NCBI GenBank assembly: GCA_016712565.1
Contig: JADJQU010000001.1
Location: 806,001 to 870,000 of the forward strand
From: Planctomycetota bacterium
GTDB lineage: Bacteria; Planctomycetota; UBA1135; GCA-002686595
Direction of reading: 5' to 3'
DNA: 64,000 bases
Shown here: positions 20,524-30,771 of the stretch, in pieces
Numbering within the stretch: position 1 is the stretch's first letter
Layout of the letters: each line of letters opens with the position of its first letter
Position numbers and translations under genes: made by a program
The notes under the pieces: generated by a model
Told to the model about the DNA's origin: nothing
What the model saw: only the letters and a program-made list of their open reading frames with translations
Database searches by the model: none

Positions 20524-21837
20524 ATGATCGAGGTCACCGTCGCGGCCCTAGGGCCCGTGGTCACCGAGCTTGCCCAGGCGGCTTCCGAGCCCCTGGCACC
20601 CTTCGGCGTCCGCATCGAGTTCGTGTTCTTCGCGCTGACGCTCCTGGGCGTGGCGCTGTTCCACAAGCACACGCTCGCCGTGGCCCTCTCGGGGCTCTCG
20701 GTGATCACGGGCTACAAGCTCCTGTTCACCGACTACGACATCCCCGGTCACCTGCTCGGCGGCCACGGACACGAGGGGGAGTGGCCGCTGATCCTGAACC
20801 TGCTGGGCCTCTTGGTGGGCTTCGCCCTGCTGGCCAAGCACTTCGAGGAATCGAGACTGCCCGAGCTTCTGCCGCGTTGGCTGCCCAACGACTGGAAGGG
20901 CGGCTTCATGCTGCTGTGCCTGGTGTTCGTCCTGTCGAGTTTCCTCGACAACATCGCCGCGGCCATGATCGGCGGCACCGTGGCCAAGGTGGTGTTCAAG
21001 GACAAGGTCCACATCGGCTACCTGGCGGCGATCGTGGCCGCCTCCAACGCGGGAGGCGCGGGCTCGGTGGTGGGGGACACGACCACGACCATGATCTGGC
21101 TCGACGGGGTCTCGCCCCTGGACGTGCTGCACGCGAGCGTCGGGGCTGTCGCGGCCCTGCTCTTCTTCGGCGTGATCGCGGCGCGCCAGCAGGACGGATT
21201 CCAACGCATCCAAGCGGACCCCACGGGCGCGGTGCACGTGGACTGGTCGCGGCTGGCCGTGGTGGGCCTGATCCTGGCCGGGGCCATCACCACGAACGTG
21301 ATGCACGTCGGTGGCAAGCAGTTCGGCTTCCCGGCCCTGGGCGTGTGGGTCGCGATCCTGGCTTGCGCGGTGTTCCGCCAGCCGGCCTGGCACGAGATCC
21401 TCCCGGCGGTCAAGGGCGCCGTGTTCCTGCTCTCCCTGGTCTGGTGCGCCTCGCTGATGCCCGTGGAGGAACTGCCCGCGGCTTCCTGGCAGACCGCCTT
21501 GGGGCTGGGCTTCATTTCGGCGGTGTTCGACAACATCCCGCTGACCAAGCTCGCCATCGAGCAGGGCGGCTACGACTGGGGCTTCCTGGCCTATGCGGTG
21601 GGCTTCGGCGGCTCGATGATCTGGTTCGGATCGAGCGCCGGCGTCGCCCTGTGCAACAACTTCCCCAAGGGCAAGAGCGTCTACGCCTGGATCAAGCACG
21701 GCTGGCACGTGGCGGTGGGCTACGTGATCGGGTTCTTCGTGTTCCTGGGCGTCGTGGGGTGGCACCCGCACGCGCCCCACAAGAATGTGAAGCCGGAGAG
21801 CGGAATTCCTGCTGCGCCGGTGGAGCCGGGCAAGTAG
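20524..21837 (+). CDS. NhaD/ArsB-superfamily ion transporter, copy 2
   Basis: 437 residues from ATG 20524 (MIEVTVAALGPVV), which aligns with the start of copy 1. It retains the same two motifs, FLDNIAAAMIGGTVAKVV with ASNAGGAGSVVGDTTTTMIW and VFDNIPLTKLAIEQGGYD, and a His-containing loop (HLLGGHGHEGEW). The two copies share most residues across their length but differ in N- and C-terminal tails. That pattern suggests divergence after duplication rather than a recent exact copy. It is followed after 13 bp by the DedA-type gene and may be co-transcribed with it. Confidence 0.75.
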   Translation: MIEVTVAALGPVVTELAQAASEPLAPFGVRIEFVFFALTLLGVALFHKHTLAVALSGLSVITGYKLLFTDYDIPGHLLGGHGHEGEWPLILNLLGLLVGFALLAKHFEESRLPELLPRWLPNDWKGGFMLLCLVFVLSSFLDNIAAAMIGGTVAKVVFKDKVHIGYLAAIVAASNAGGAGSVVGDTTTTMIWLDGVSPLDVLHASVGAVAALLFFGVIAARQQDGFQRIQADPTGAVHVDWSRLAVVGLILAGAITTNVMHVGGKQFGFPALGVWVAILACAVFRQPAWHEILPAVKGAVFLLSLVWCASLMPVEELPAASWQTALGLGFISAVFDNIPLTKLAIEQGGYDWGFLAYAVGFGGSMIWFGSSAGVALCNNFPKGKSVYAWIKHGWHVAVGYVIGFFVFLGVVGWHPHAPHKNVKPESGIPAAPVEPGK

Positions 21838-21850
21838 CCTCTCTCCCCGC

Positions 21851-22486
21851 GTGGCCGAATCTCCGCCGAATCCCGCGGCCGCCCCGAAGCGGCCGAACCT
21901 GCTGCGACGACTCTACGCCTGGGTGCTGGGCTGGGCCGAAACGCCCTACGGGACGCCCGCGTTGTTCGTGATCTCGTTCGCCGAGAGCTCGTTCTTCCCG
22001 ATCCCCCCGGACGTGCTGCAGATCGCGCTGTCGGTCTCCAAGCCCCGCCGCGCCCTTTTCTACGCCGCCGTCTCGACCGTGGCCTCGGTGCTCGGCGGGA
22101 TCGTCGGCTGGTACATCGGCCACGGACTGTGGGACGCCGTGGGCGAGTGGTTCTTCGCCCATGTTCCGGGCTTCACCCACGAGACCTTCTCCCTGGTGGA
22201 GTCCAAGTACCGGGAGAACGCCTTCCTGGCGGTGTTCACCGCGGCGTTCACGCCGATTCCCTTCAAGGTGTTCACCATCGCGGCGGGCGTGTTCCAGATC
22301 GCACTGCCGACCTTGATCGTCGCTTCTCTCCTGGGCCGCGGCGGACGCTTCTTCCTCGTGGGAGGGCTGATCTTCTTCTTCGGGCCGCGCGTCAAGGTCT
22401 TCCTCGAGAAGTACTTCGAGTTGGCCACGGTGGTGCTGCTGCTGCTGGGCCTCGGCGGCTTCCTGGCGGTCAAGTACGCACTCTGA
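21851..22486 (+). CDS. DedA/YqaA-type (SNARE-associated) membrane protein
   Basis: 211 residues from GTG 21851. FVISFAESSFFPIPPDVLQIAL matches the re-entrant first helix of the DedA/VTT superfamily, here with PIPPD in place of the PGE of classical DedA. FTPIPFKVFTIAAGVFQIALP is the second half-repeat. Four to five hydrophobic segments end in ELATVVLLLLGLGGFLAVKYA. DedA proteins are implicated in lipid carrier recycling and membrane homeostasis. The YqaA subgroup is less well studied. The gene lies 13 bp after transporter copy 2 and is convergent with the first APC/Usp gene. Confidence 0.78.
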   Translation: MAESPPNPAAAPKRPNLLRRLYAWVLGWAETPYGTPALFVISFAESSFFPIPPDVLQIALSVSKPRRALFYAAVSTVASVLGGIVGWYIGHGLWDAVGEWFFAHVPGFTHETFSLVESKYRENAFLAVFTAAFTPIPFKVFTIAAGVFQIALPTLIVASLLGRGGRFFLVGGLIFFFGPRVKVFLEKYFELATVVLLLLGLGGFLAVKYAL

Positions 22487-22510
22487 GGGCGACTCACCCC
22501 GGCGCCGGAG

Positions 22511-24413
22511 TCAGGCGCACAGCAAGAGGTGCACGTCGGCCCGCAGGTGCCGCGTCAATCCCGCGACCACGTGCCCCCGGAGCAGGTGGTACACGGCGCT
22601 GCGCTGGGAATGGCCGACCACGACCGCGTCGACGCCGAGGGTTTCCGCTGCCCGCGCGATGCCCTCGACGGCATTGTGGGACACGGTCCAGACCGGGATC
22701 AGGTTCATGCCCTCCCGCTCCGCGAGCTTGGCGGCCTCGCGCAGGGCGGCGATGCCCGGATCGTCGGGGCTCGCCACCTCGGAGGCGCGCACGAACAGTC
22801 CGGCGCGTTCCTCCACGCAGAGCGCGTACAGCGTGCGCCCGCCCAGGCCGCGCTCCCGCAGGATGGCCTCGTTGACCACCGAGGGACTGATGGAGTGCAG
22901 TGCCACCAGGGTTCTCGAGGGGTACAGGTCTCGGATGGCCTCGGCCTGGGCGAGGGTCAGGATTTCGGCCCGTTCGGTGCGCTCCAGATCCTGGTCGGAG
23001 ATCTCCCGCAGTCGCTCCGCGCGGCGCCGGACACTGGGCAGCAGGTAGAACAGGTCCGCAAACCACTTCTGCTGGGTACCCAGGGCGACCACCAGCCCCA
23101 GGCCGACGAAGAAGATGCCGAAGATGGTCGCCTGCTGCTTGTAGAGCAGGTTCGTGCACCAGGCGAGCACCACCACCAGCGTGGTGAACACGCCGATGGC
23201 GAACGTCCAGCCGCGCTGGCCCTCGCGCCAGCGCACCACGTCCAACCCGCTCGAGGAAAGCAGGAAGGCGCCCAGGAGGCCGAAGGCGTACAACTCGCCC
23301 AGCAGGGCCAGGTCGCCGGAGGAGGCCCAGATCACGGCGCCGGGCACGACCGTGGCGATCAGGATCGCGATGTAGGGCGTCCGGAACCGGCGGCTGCGCT
23401 GGGCGACGACCGCGGGCAGGTAGCCGAGTTCCACCAGCGCCAGGAAGACGTGGTAGCTGCCGATGATCGCCGTATTGGCGGCGAAGAGCAGCAGGGCCGA
23501 AGCGGTGGCGATGACCGCGAGCTGCAGCGGCAGGCCGCCGGCCAGGGTCGCCAATTCCGAGATGAAGCGCTCGCTGTTCGCGGCCTTCGTGGCGGAGTCC
23601 AGGAGCTCGATGGCGAAGAGCGTCAGCAGGGGCGAGGTGATCAGGATCGTGAGCACCACGAGCCACATTCCGCGCTTCGCCGTGGCGCGGATCGGCAGTC
23701 GCATGGCGGGCGAGAGCTGACTGATGGACTCCAGGCCCGAGAACGCCAGCCCAGGCTCCGGCGAAGCCCACGACAAAGGTCTTCGCGGACACGTCGGTGG
23801 CGCGCTGGAACGCGCCGCCCAGGTGCTCCCAGGCCGCCGGATCGTCGCGAATGGAGTACAGCGTGGCCCCGATCACGATCAGGTCGATCCCCACGGCGCA
23901 CAGGGCCATCAGGAACGAGATCGAGGCGCTCTCCCGGATCCCGATGATGTTGAGCACCGCCAGCAGCGCCAGGGCGCCGGCCGCCACCAGCACCACGTGC
24001 GAGTCGAGGGGCGCCCAGACGCTGGCCAGGTAGTGCACTCCGGAAACCGAAGAAACCGCCGCGGTCAGGAAGTAGTCCAGCGTGATCAACAGACCGCCGA
24101 CCAGCCCCCACTTGGGACTGAAGGCGCGGCTCGCCACCGTGACCACGCCGCCCCCGTCGGGGTGGCGCCAGCAGATCTCCACGTACTTCCAGGCCAGCAG
24201 CAGGAACCCCGCCATGGAGGCCGTGACGAACAGTGGAGCGAGGTCGCCCACGCCCCGCATGTCGTGCAACATGCCGGGCACGTAGTAGATGCTCGTGCCG
24301 ATGTCGGCGAAGACGACCGCCCAGACCAAGAGCGGCGAGAGCTGACGCACGGAGCCGTCCCCCCCTGACGGGGCGGAGCGGCCTGACCCTGGGTCCGACA
24401 TGGAGCGAAACAT
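22511..24413 (-). CDS. APC family permease with C-terminal universal-stress-protein domain, one frameshift
   Basis: Start ATG at 24413 (or 24401). LSPLLVWAVVFADIGTSIYYVPGML is the first helix, and about twelve membrane segments follow, ending near residue 430. The last 150 or so residues (SRTLVALHSIS, GLFVRASE, NAVEGIARAAETLGVDAVVV, GHSQRSAVYHLLRG) form a Usp-like nucleotide-binding domain with the GHS...G phosphate loop. The frame breaks at 23750-23752. Coding-strand GCCTGGGCTGGCG should read GCC TGG CTG GCG, as in the paralogue at 24552 (AGAWLAFSGLES), so one extra base has entered the GGG. True length is about 630 residues. Substrate is probably an amino acid or cation. The Usp domain may sense ATP or stress. 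Divergent from its paralogue across 138 bp. Confidence 0.83.
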
Positions 24414-24551
24414 GCTCCCACCTTCGTCTCTGGAATTCCAATGGCGGGTCCGAGGCCTGGGGTCGGTGTCCGCTGAAGCTCAAATATGGAGGCGGCGCGG
24501 CCTGGGCCCTGGCGCCACGCCCCTTCGAACCTCACGATCTGGCGCGAGTCC

Positions 24552-26464
24552 ATGAGCCAATCCGCGGCCCCGGAGATGCCCCGCCCCGAAGCGGGTCCAA
24601 AGAGTTCCGCCGGGGACCACCTGCGGCAGCTCTCGCCGCTCTTGGTCTGGGCGGTCGTCTTCGCCGACAACGGCACCAGCGTCTACTACGTCCCGGGGAT
24701 CCTCTACGAGCAGGTGGGGGAGTTCGCCCCCCTGTTCGTGATCCTGGGCCTGTTCGGGTTCTTCCTGCTGGCCCACAAGTACGTGGAGATCTGCTGGCGC
24801 AAGCCCGACGGCGGCGGCGTGGTCTCCATGGCGAGCCAGGCCTTCTCGCCGCGCGTCGGCCTGGTGGGCGGGCTGTTGATCTCGGTCAGCTACTTCCTGA
24901 CCTCGGCCATCTCGACCGTCTCGGGCGTGCGCTACCTGGGCAGCCTGACCAACATCCCGCTGTTCGGCTACTTCAACGAGCACGTGGTCGGCGCGGCCGT
25001 GGTGCTCCTGGTCCTGCTCGCGATCATCAACGTGGTCGGCATCCGCGAGAGCGCCACGCTCTCGTTGCTGATCGCGCTGTGCGCCCTGGGCGTCAACCTG
25101 ATCGTGGCCGTGGTCACCCTCTGGCGCGCCGAGCCGGCCCAGTGGGAGAGCATGCGGGACCATGTGAGCCTGATCGGCAACCTCGATGCCGGCACGTTCT
25201 TCGTGGGCTTCGCGGGGGCTTGGCTGGCGTTCTCGGGCCTGGAGTCCATCAGCCAACTCTCGCCCGCCATGCGCCTGCCGATCCTGGGCACCGCCAAGCG
25301 CGGCATGTGGTACGTGGTCGGGACGATCGTGATCACCTCGCCGATCCTGACCCTGCTCTCGATCTCGCTGCTCTCGCCGGAGGTGAAGGGCGACCATCTG
25401 TCGTCCGATCGCTTCATCTCGGAGCTGGCCTTGTTGTCGGGCGGCTGGCCGCTGCAGATCGCGGTTGTGGCCACCGGCGCGTCCCTGCTGCTGTTCGCCT
25501 CGAACACGGCGATCATCGGCGCCTACCACGTGTTCCTGGCGCTGGTGGAGCAGGGCTACATGCCGGCCCAGATCGCCGCGCGCAACCGTCGCTTCCACAC
25601 CCCCACGTGGCGGTGCTGGTGGCCACGGTGCTGCCGATCCTGGTGATTCTGGTGCTCGAGGACAACCTGGTGGAGCTGGGCCACCTGTACGCCTTCGGCC
25701 TGTTGGGCGCCTTCCTCTTGTCCTCGGCCAGCGTGGACGCGATCCGCTGGCGGGAGGGCGTGCGCGGCTGGAAGCTCGGCATCGGCCTGTGCACCACGGT
25801 CCTGGTGATCACCGCCTGGCTGGTGAACCTGATGCTCCAGACCCAGGCCACGGTGGCCGGGTTCCTGCTGGTGGGCGCGGGCCTGCTGCTCGCGGTGGGT
25901 ACCCAACAACGCTGGTTCTCGGACCTGCTCTACATGCACCCCACGGTGAAGCGCCGTGCCGAGCGCATGATCGCCGAGTCGGAGCACGGTCTGGAGGTGG
26001 AATCCACGGCCGAGATCCTGAGCCTGCAGCAGGCCGAGGCGATCACGGCCCTCTACCCCTCGCACACGCTGGTGGCGATTCGCAGCCCCAGCCCGGGCGT
26101 GGTCCACGAGGCCATCACCCGCGAGCGCGGGCTGGGCGGCAAGGTGATCTACGCCCTCTACGTGGTGGAGCGCACCGGCCTGTTCGTGGGTGCCAGCGAG
26201 TTCGAGCCCGACGAGGAGGGCATCGCGGCCCTGCAGGCCGCCGTCCAGGCGGGCGAGCGCGAGGGTTTCGAGGTGATTCCCATCTGGACCGTCTCCCACA
26301 ATGCCGTCGAGGGCATCGCCCGCGCCGCCGAGAATCTGGGCGTGAGGGCCCTGGTGGTGGGCGTCAGCCAGCGCCACGCCATCTACCATCTGCTGCGCGG
26401 CCACGTCGTGGCCGGGCTGACGCGGCAGTTGCCCAGCCACATCCGCCTGGTGCTCTGCACCTGA
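24552..26464 (+). CDS. APC family permease with C-terminal universal-stress-protein domain, paralogue, one frameshift
   Basis: Start ATG 24552 (MSQSAAPEMPRPE). The same architecture as the divergent gene: LSPLLVWAVVFADNGTSVYY, FVGFAGAWLAFSGLESISQL, twelve membrane helices, then a Usp-like tail (HTLVAIRSPSPGVV, VEGIARAAENLGVRALVVG, SQRHAIYHLLRGHVV). The reading frame shifts at 25600-25604. CACACCCCCACGTGG needs one more C to give RRFHTPHVAVLVATVLP, which matches RRFRTPYIAILIATVV in the paralogue. Corrected length is about 637 residues. The gene is followed after 14 bp by TerC. An upstream ATG at 24486 would add 22 residues not present in the paralogue. Confidence 0.84.
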
Positions 26465-26478
26465 TTCGAACCTGAGCC

Positions 26479-27516
26479 ATGGACCACTGGGCACTTTGGA
26501 TCGTCTTCGCCGTCGTCGTGCTGACCATGATGGCCCTCGACCTGGGCCTGCACCGGCGCGAGGTGCGCGCCATCGGCGTGCGCGAGGCGCTGCTGCGCAC
26601 GGCCGTGTGGGTCGCGCTGGCCCTGGGCTTCAACGGCCTCGTGCTGTGGCAGGACGGCACGACGCGGGCGGGCGAGTTCCTGGTCTGCTACCTGACCGAG
26701 CAGGCGCTTTCGGTCGACAACATCTTCGTTTTCATCGTCATTTTCCGCTACTTCGCGGTGACGAGCGCGAACCAGCACCGCGTGCTCTTCTGGGGCATCC
26801 TGGGCGCGGTGTTTTTCCGCGCGATCTTCATCCTCGCGGGCGTGGAGCTGGTCTCGCGCTTCGAGTGGACCATGTACCTGCTGGGCGCCTTCCTGGTGTT
26901 CACCGGCATCAAGCTCTTCACCGCCGACGACACCCAGGAGATGGACCCGGAGAAGAACCTGGTCCTGCGGCTGACGAAGAAGTACCTGCCGGTGACCGAC
27001 CAGATCCGCGGGCCCCATTTCTTCGTGGTCGAGAACGGCCGGCGGATGGCGACTCCGCTCTTCGTGGCGCTGCTCGTGGTCGAAACCACGGACATCATGT
27101 TCGCCGTGGACTCCGTGCCTGCGGCCCTGGCCATCACCCAGGACCGCTTCGTGCTCTACACCTCGAACGTGTTCGCGATCCTGGGCCTGCGCTCCCTGTA
27201 CTTCGCCGTGGCGGGCATCATTCCCTACCTGCACTACCTGCAGCACGGCCTCTCGGCGATCCTGGTGTTCATCGGCGGGAAGATGCTGGCGGCGAGCCAC
27301 TACCACATCCCGATCCCGGTGTCCCTGGGCGTGGTGGGCGGCGTGCTCCTGGTTTCGATCGTGGCCAGCGTGGTGCGCGCGCGCATGCTGGCCAGCCCCA
27401 CGACCCACGAGCCGCCCCTCGAGCTTCCCGGCCAGCATCCGCGCCCGGACGCCGGGGAAAAGCCGCCCGCGCGGGAAGCCCCGCGGAAGTCGGGAGGCGA
27501 CGAGAACCCCTCCTGA
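26479..27516 (+). CDS. TerC family membrane protein
   Basis: 345 residues. The TerC/Alx signature is clear: LTEQALSVDNIFVFIVIF, VLFWGILGAVFFRAIFI, LLVVETTDIMFAVDSVPA and QDRFVLYTSNVFAILGLRSLYF, with conserved acidic residues in helices (SVDN, ETTDI, AVDSVP). About nine helices precede a charged C-terminal tail (HEPPLELPGQHPRPD). E. coli Alx and related proteins export manganese and are linked to metal or tellurite tolerance. The sequence alone cannot decide the ion. No yybP-ykoY-type leader is recognised: the gap to the permease gene is only 14 bp. Confidence 0.86.
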   Translation: MDHWALWIVFAVVVLTMMALDLGLHRREVRAIGVREALLRTAVWVALALGFNGLVLWQDGTTRAGEFLVCYLTEQALSVDNIFVFIVIFRYFAVTSANQHRVLFWGILGAVFFRAIFILAGVELVSRFEWTMYLLGAFLVFTGIKLFTADDTQEMDPEKNLVLRLTKKYLPVTDQIRGPHFFVVENGRRMATPLFVALLVVETTDIMFAVDSVPAALAITQDRFVLYTSNVFAILGLRSLYFAVAGIIPYLHYLQHGLSAILVFIGGKMLAASHYHIPIPVSLGVVGGVLLVSIVASVVRARMLASPTTHEPPLELPGQHPRPDAGEKPPAREAPRKSGGDENPS

Positions 27517-27525
27517 GCGGACGCG

Positions 27526-29193
27526 ATGAAGCTCGCCCTGCTCGCCGTGCTGTTCTTCGCCGCCCTGGCGGCGGCCTACAGGTTCTACGGCCGCTTCGTG
27601 GCGCGGGCCCTGGGCCTCGACGACAGCCGCGCGACTCCGGCCCACACGCGGGCCGACGGCGTCGACTTCGTGGCCACGCCGCCCTTCTACCTGTTCGCCC
27701 AACACTTCTCGGCCATCGCCGCCGCCGGGCCCATCGCGGGACCGATCCTGGCCTGCCAGACCTTCGGCTGGCTGCCCTGCCTGCTGTGGATCGGCGTGGG
27801 CGTGGTGTTCATCGGCGCCGTGCACGATTTCGCCAGCCTCGCGGCCTCGGTGCGCCACGGCGGCACCTCGGTGGCCGAGATCGCCCGCGCCCACCTGGGC
27901 ACGCCCGCCGGCCGGGCCATGATGGCCTTCATCTGGATCGCGTTGATCTACGTGATCGTGGCCTTCACCGACATCACGGTGGGGTCCTTCGTGACCGGCA
28001 CGGAGGAATTGGCGGCGGGGAGCCACAGCTTCAACCCCGGCGGCGCCGTGGCCATGGCGAGCGTGTCCTACCTGGCGCTCTCCTGCCTGCTGGGACTGGT
28101 GCAGCGCTTCCTCGCGCCGCCCCTGTGGCTCGCCACCGTGCTGTTCGTGCCCGCGACCTTCGCGGTGGCCTGGGCGGGCACGCATTTCTCCCATGTCCTG
28201 GAGTTCGACCGCATCACCTGGGGACTCGTGATCCTGGGCTACTGCGCCCTGGCCTCGGTGACGCCGGTGTGGGCTCTGCTGCAGCCGCGCGGGTATCTCG
28301 GCGGGTTCGTGCTGTATTCGGCCCTGGCCATCGGCGTGGTCGGCATCCTCTCCTGCCGCTACGAGATCCAGGCGCCCGCCTTCAGGACCTTCGACGCGGG
28401 CACGAGCACCGGGGCCCTGTTCCCGTTCCTGTTCGTGACCATCGCCTGCGGCGCCTGCTCGGGTTTCCACGGGCTCGTCTGCTCGGGAACCACCTCGAAG
28501 CAGGTGAGCCGCGAGTCCCACATGCACTTCGTGGGTTACGGGGCCATGCTGGCCGAGGCCTTCGTGGCCCTGATCGCCCTGGTGACCGTGATGATCGTGA
28601 TGCCCGGGGACCTCGCCGGCCTGCAGCCCGGGACGATCTACGGCCGCGGCATCGGCGAGTTCCTGACCCAGTGGATCGGCGAGGACAAGCGCAACTTCGC
28701 CGTGACCTTCGGGGCCATGGCCTTCTCGACCTTCGTGTTCGACACGCTCGACGTGTGCACGCGCCTGGGCCGCTACATCCTGGAGGAGCTGTTCGGCTGG
28801 AGGACCCGTGCCGGCGCCCTGTGCGCCACGCTGATCACCATCGGTCCGCCGACGTTGATCCTGTGCACCTCGGACGCGGGGGCCTGGAAGGATTATTGGA
28901 CCCTGTTCGGCGCCTCGAACCAGTTGCTGGCGGGCCTCACCCTGGTCGCCATCACGATCTGGCTGCGCAAGGGCGGCCGACCCACGTGGTTCACCCTCGT
29001 GCCCATGGTCTTCGTGCTCTCGATCACCCTGTGGGCCCTGGCGCGCATCGCGCTGGCGAGCTTCGCCGCCTCGGCCGGCCTCGACGCCAAGCTTTGCAAT
29101 GGACTGGCGTCCGCGGCGCTGATCGGCCTGGCGTTGTTCGTGGTCGCGAGCGCCCTGAAGCGCTGGCGCGAGCCCCTGACCGCGGGCCCCTAG
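27526..29193 (+). CDS. cstA: Carbon starvation CstA family transporter
   Basis: 555 residues. The N-terminus contains YRFYGRFVARALGLDDSRATP and, after a short linker, GVDFVATPPFYLFAQHFSAI then AGPIAGPILACQTFGWLP, the classic CstA opening. Later ACGACSGFHGLVCSGTTSKQ and FDTLDVCTRLGRYILEELF are family signatures. Around 14 membrane helices are present. CstA proteins take up peptides or pyruvate on carbon limitation. This is the shorter form, lacking the long C-terminal part of E. coli CstA. It begins 9 bp after TerC. Its TAG stop shares the four bases CTAG with the convergent oxidoreductase stop at 29190. Confidence 0.88.
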   Translation: MKLALLAVLFFAALAAAYRFYGRFVARALGLDDSRATPAHTRADGVDFVATPPFYLFAQHFSAIAAAGPIAGPILACQTFGWLPCLLWIGVGVVFIGAVHDFASLAASVRHGGTSVAEIARAHLGTPAGRAMMAFIWIALIYVIVAFTDITVGSFVTGTEELAAGSHSFNPGGAVAMASVSYLALSCLLGLVQRFLAPPLWLATVLFVPATFAVAWAGTHFSHVLEFDRITWGLVILGYCALASVTPVWALLQPRGYLGGFVLYSALAIGVVGILSCRYEIQAPAFRTFDAGTSTGALFPFLFVTIACGACSGFHGLVCSGTTSKQVSRESHMHFVGYGAMLAEAFVALIALVTVMIVMPGDLAGLQPGTIYGRGIGEFLTQWIGEDKRNFAVTFGAMAFSTFVFDTLDVCTRLGRYILEELFGWRTRAGALCATLITIGPPTLILCTSDAGAWKDYWTLFGASNQLLAGLTLVAITIWLRKGGRPTWFTLVPMVFVLSITLWALARIALASFAASAGLDAKLCNGLASAALIGLALFVVASALKRWREPLTAGP

Positions 29194-30745
29194 GCCCCTT
29201 CCCCGGCGGGGATCCCCCGCGGGGCGTCGTTCCAGGGGGGCGCCACCAGGCGCCTGCGTCCGTCGGACGAGCGCGTGGGAGGAGTGCCCGCCGCGTGCCC
29301 CGGATCGGCGAGCGCGAAGTCGCGATCCCACAGCTGGCAGGTGACCTGCCGGTGGGACTGGTCCAGGCCCTCGCAGTAGTTCGTGAACTTGCAGCGGCGC
29401 ACCTCGCCGCCGCGGCCCGACTCGACCTTGCGGAACCAGTCGGGGTCGGCGAGGGACTGCCGCGCGCTGGCGACGAAGTCGGCCGCGCCCTCGGCCAGGG
29501 TCTTCTCGGCCAGCTCGAAGGTCGAGAGGCCCCCGGCGGCCACCACCGGCGTCTGGAATCCCGCGGCGCGCACGGCGGCGCGCACGGCGGCGGCCGGCCC
29601 CAGGTGGCGGCCGAAGGGACCGCGCGAGAGGGCGGAGCGCGGGTCGTCGATGCGCACCGTGGGCATGCACTCCATGCCGCTTCTCCCCGTGTAGGGATAC
29701 GCCGCGGCGCCGACCTTGGGCTGGCGCGCGTCGTCGAACTTGCCGCCGGTCGAGATCGACAGGAAGTCGAGTCCAGCCCGGGCGAAGGAGAGGCCGTGGC
29801 GCACGGCGTCCTCGGGGCGGCCCCCGCCGGGGATGATCTCGTCGCCCAGGAAGCGCACGCCGACCACGAAGTCCGGCGACACCGCGCGCGCACGGCGGCG
29901 AACACCTCCAGGGGCAGGCGCAGCCTTCCCTCGGGCGTGGAGCCGTAGCCGTCCGCGCGCGTGTTCGTGGGCGAGAGGAACGAGGCCAGGGTGTAGGCGT
30001 GGGCCGCATGCAACTCGATGCCGTCGAAGCCCGCCTGCTCTGCGCGGCGCGCGGCCGAGGCGAACAGGCCCGGCAGCGTGCGCGGAAGTTCCGCCACGTG
30101 GGGGAGCTCCAGGTCGGTGACGCGTTCGCGGGCGCCGTACTCCAGGCTCTCGCGCTCGCGGGAGTCCAGGAGGCCCAAGAGCTCGGCGTGGGGGAGCTCC
30201 GAGAGGCGCGCGCGCACGCGGCCCTCGTCCGCCGTGAGCCAGCCCGCGTCGGACAGACGCCGCGCCAGCTCTTCCCGATGTCGCGGCCGGAGGACCAGGA
30301 ATCGTTCGAGGAATTTGTGCTTCTCTGGCCTCCGCCGCACGGCCAGGAAGTCGATCAACTGCACCAACAGCCGCGTGCGACCCCGGGACCGTTCGCGCAC
30401 GCGCTCCGTGAGCCGGGCGAGCCCCGGCACGAAGCGGTCGTCCCCGATGCGCAGCAGGGGACCGCTCGGCACGTCGCGCACGCCCGTGGCTTCCACCACC
30501 AGCACGCCCGGGGCGCCGTCGGCGAAGCGGCCGTACCAATCGAGCACATCGGCGGTGACCAGCCCCTCCTGGGTGGCGCGCCAGGGCACCATGGCGGGCA
30601 CCCAGGTGCGCGTGCGCGTGGAGAGCGCGCCCAGGCGGCCGGGCTGGAACAGGCGGCTCTGGAGCGCCTCCTGCCGCGAGGGCCAGCGCGTCGGCGGCAC
30701 CGGGTGGGGCGGGTGGCCGCGGGGGAGCTCGGGTTCGTTGGACAA
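29190..30745 (-). CDS. FMN-dependent NADH:flavin oxidoreductase (OYE-like), one frameshift
   Basis: Start TTG 30745. LFQPGRLGALSTRTRTWVPAM is the usual OYE-fold opening, GFDGIELHAAHAYTLASFLSP is the substrate/FMN-contacting HxxH-type segment, and NTRADGYGSTPEGRLRLPLEV follows. The C-terminal half has VVAAGGLSTFELAEK and FVASARQSLADPDWFRKV, plus three Cys in RRCKFTNYCEGL...VTCQLW that resemble the iron-sulfur motif of 2,4-dienoyl-CoA-reductase-like members. The frame shifts near 29882, where VRAR should continue VSPDFVVGVRFLGDE and one base is missing in a CC/GG pair. Corrected length is about 518 residues. There is no attached second domain. Substrate unknown, perhaps an enone or enoyl-CoA. 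Confidence 0.83.
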
Positions 30746-30771
30746 GCGTCGTAGGATACGCGGCGCGCGCC

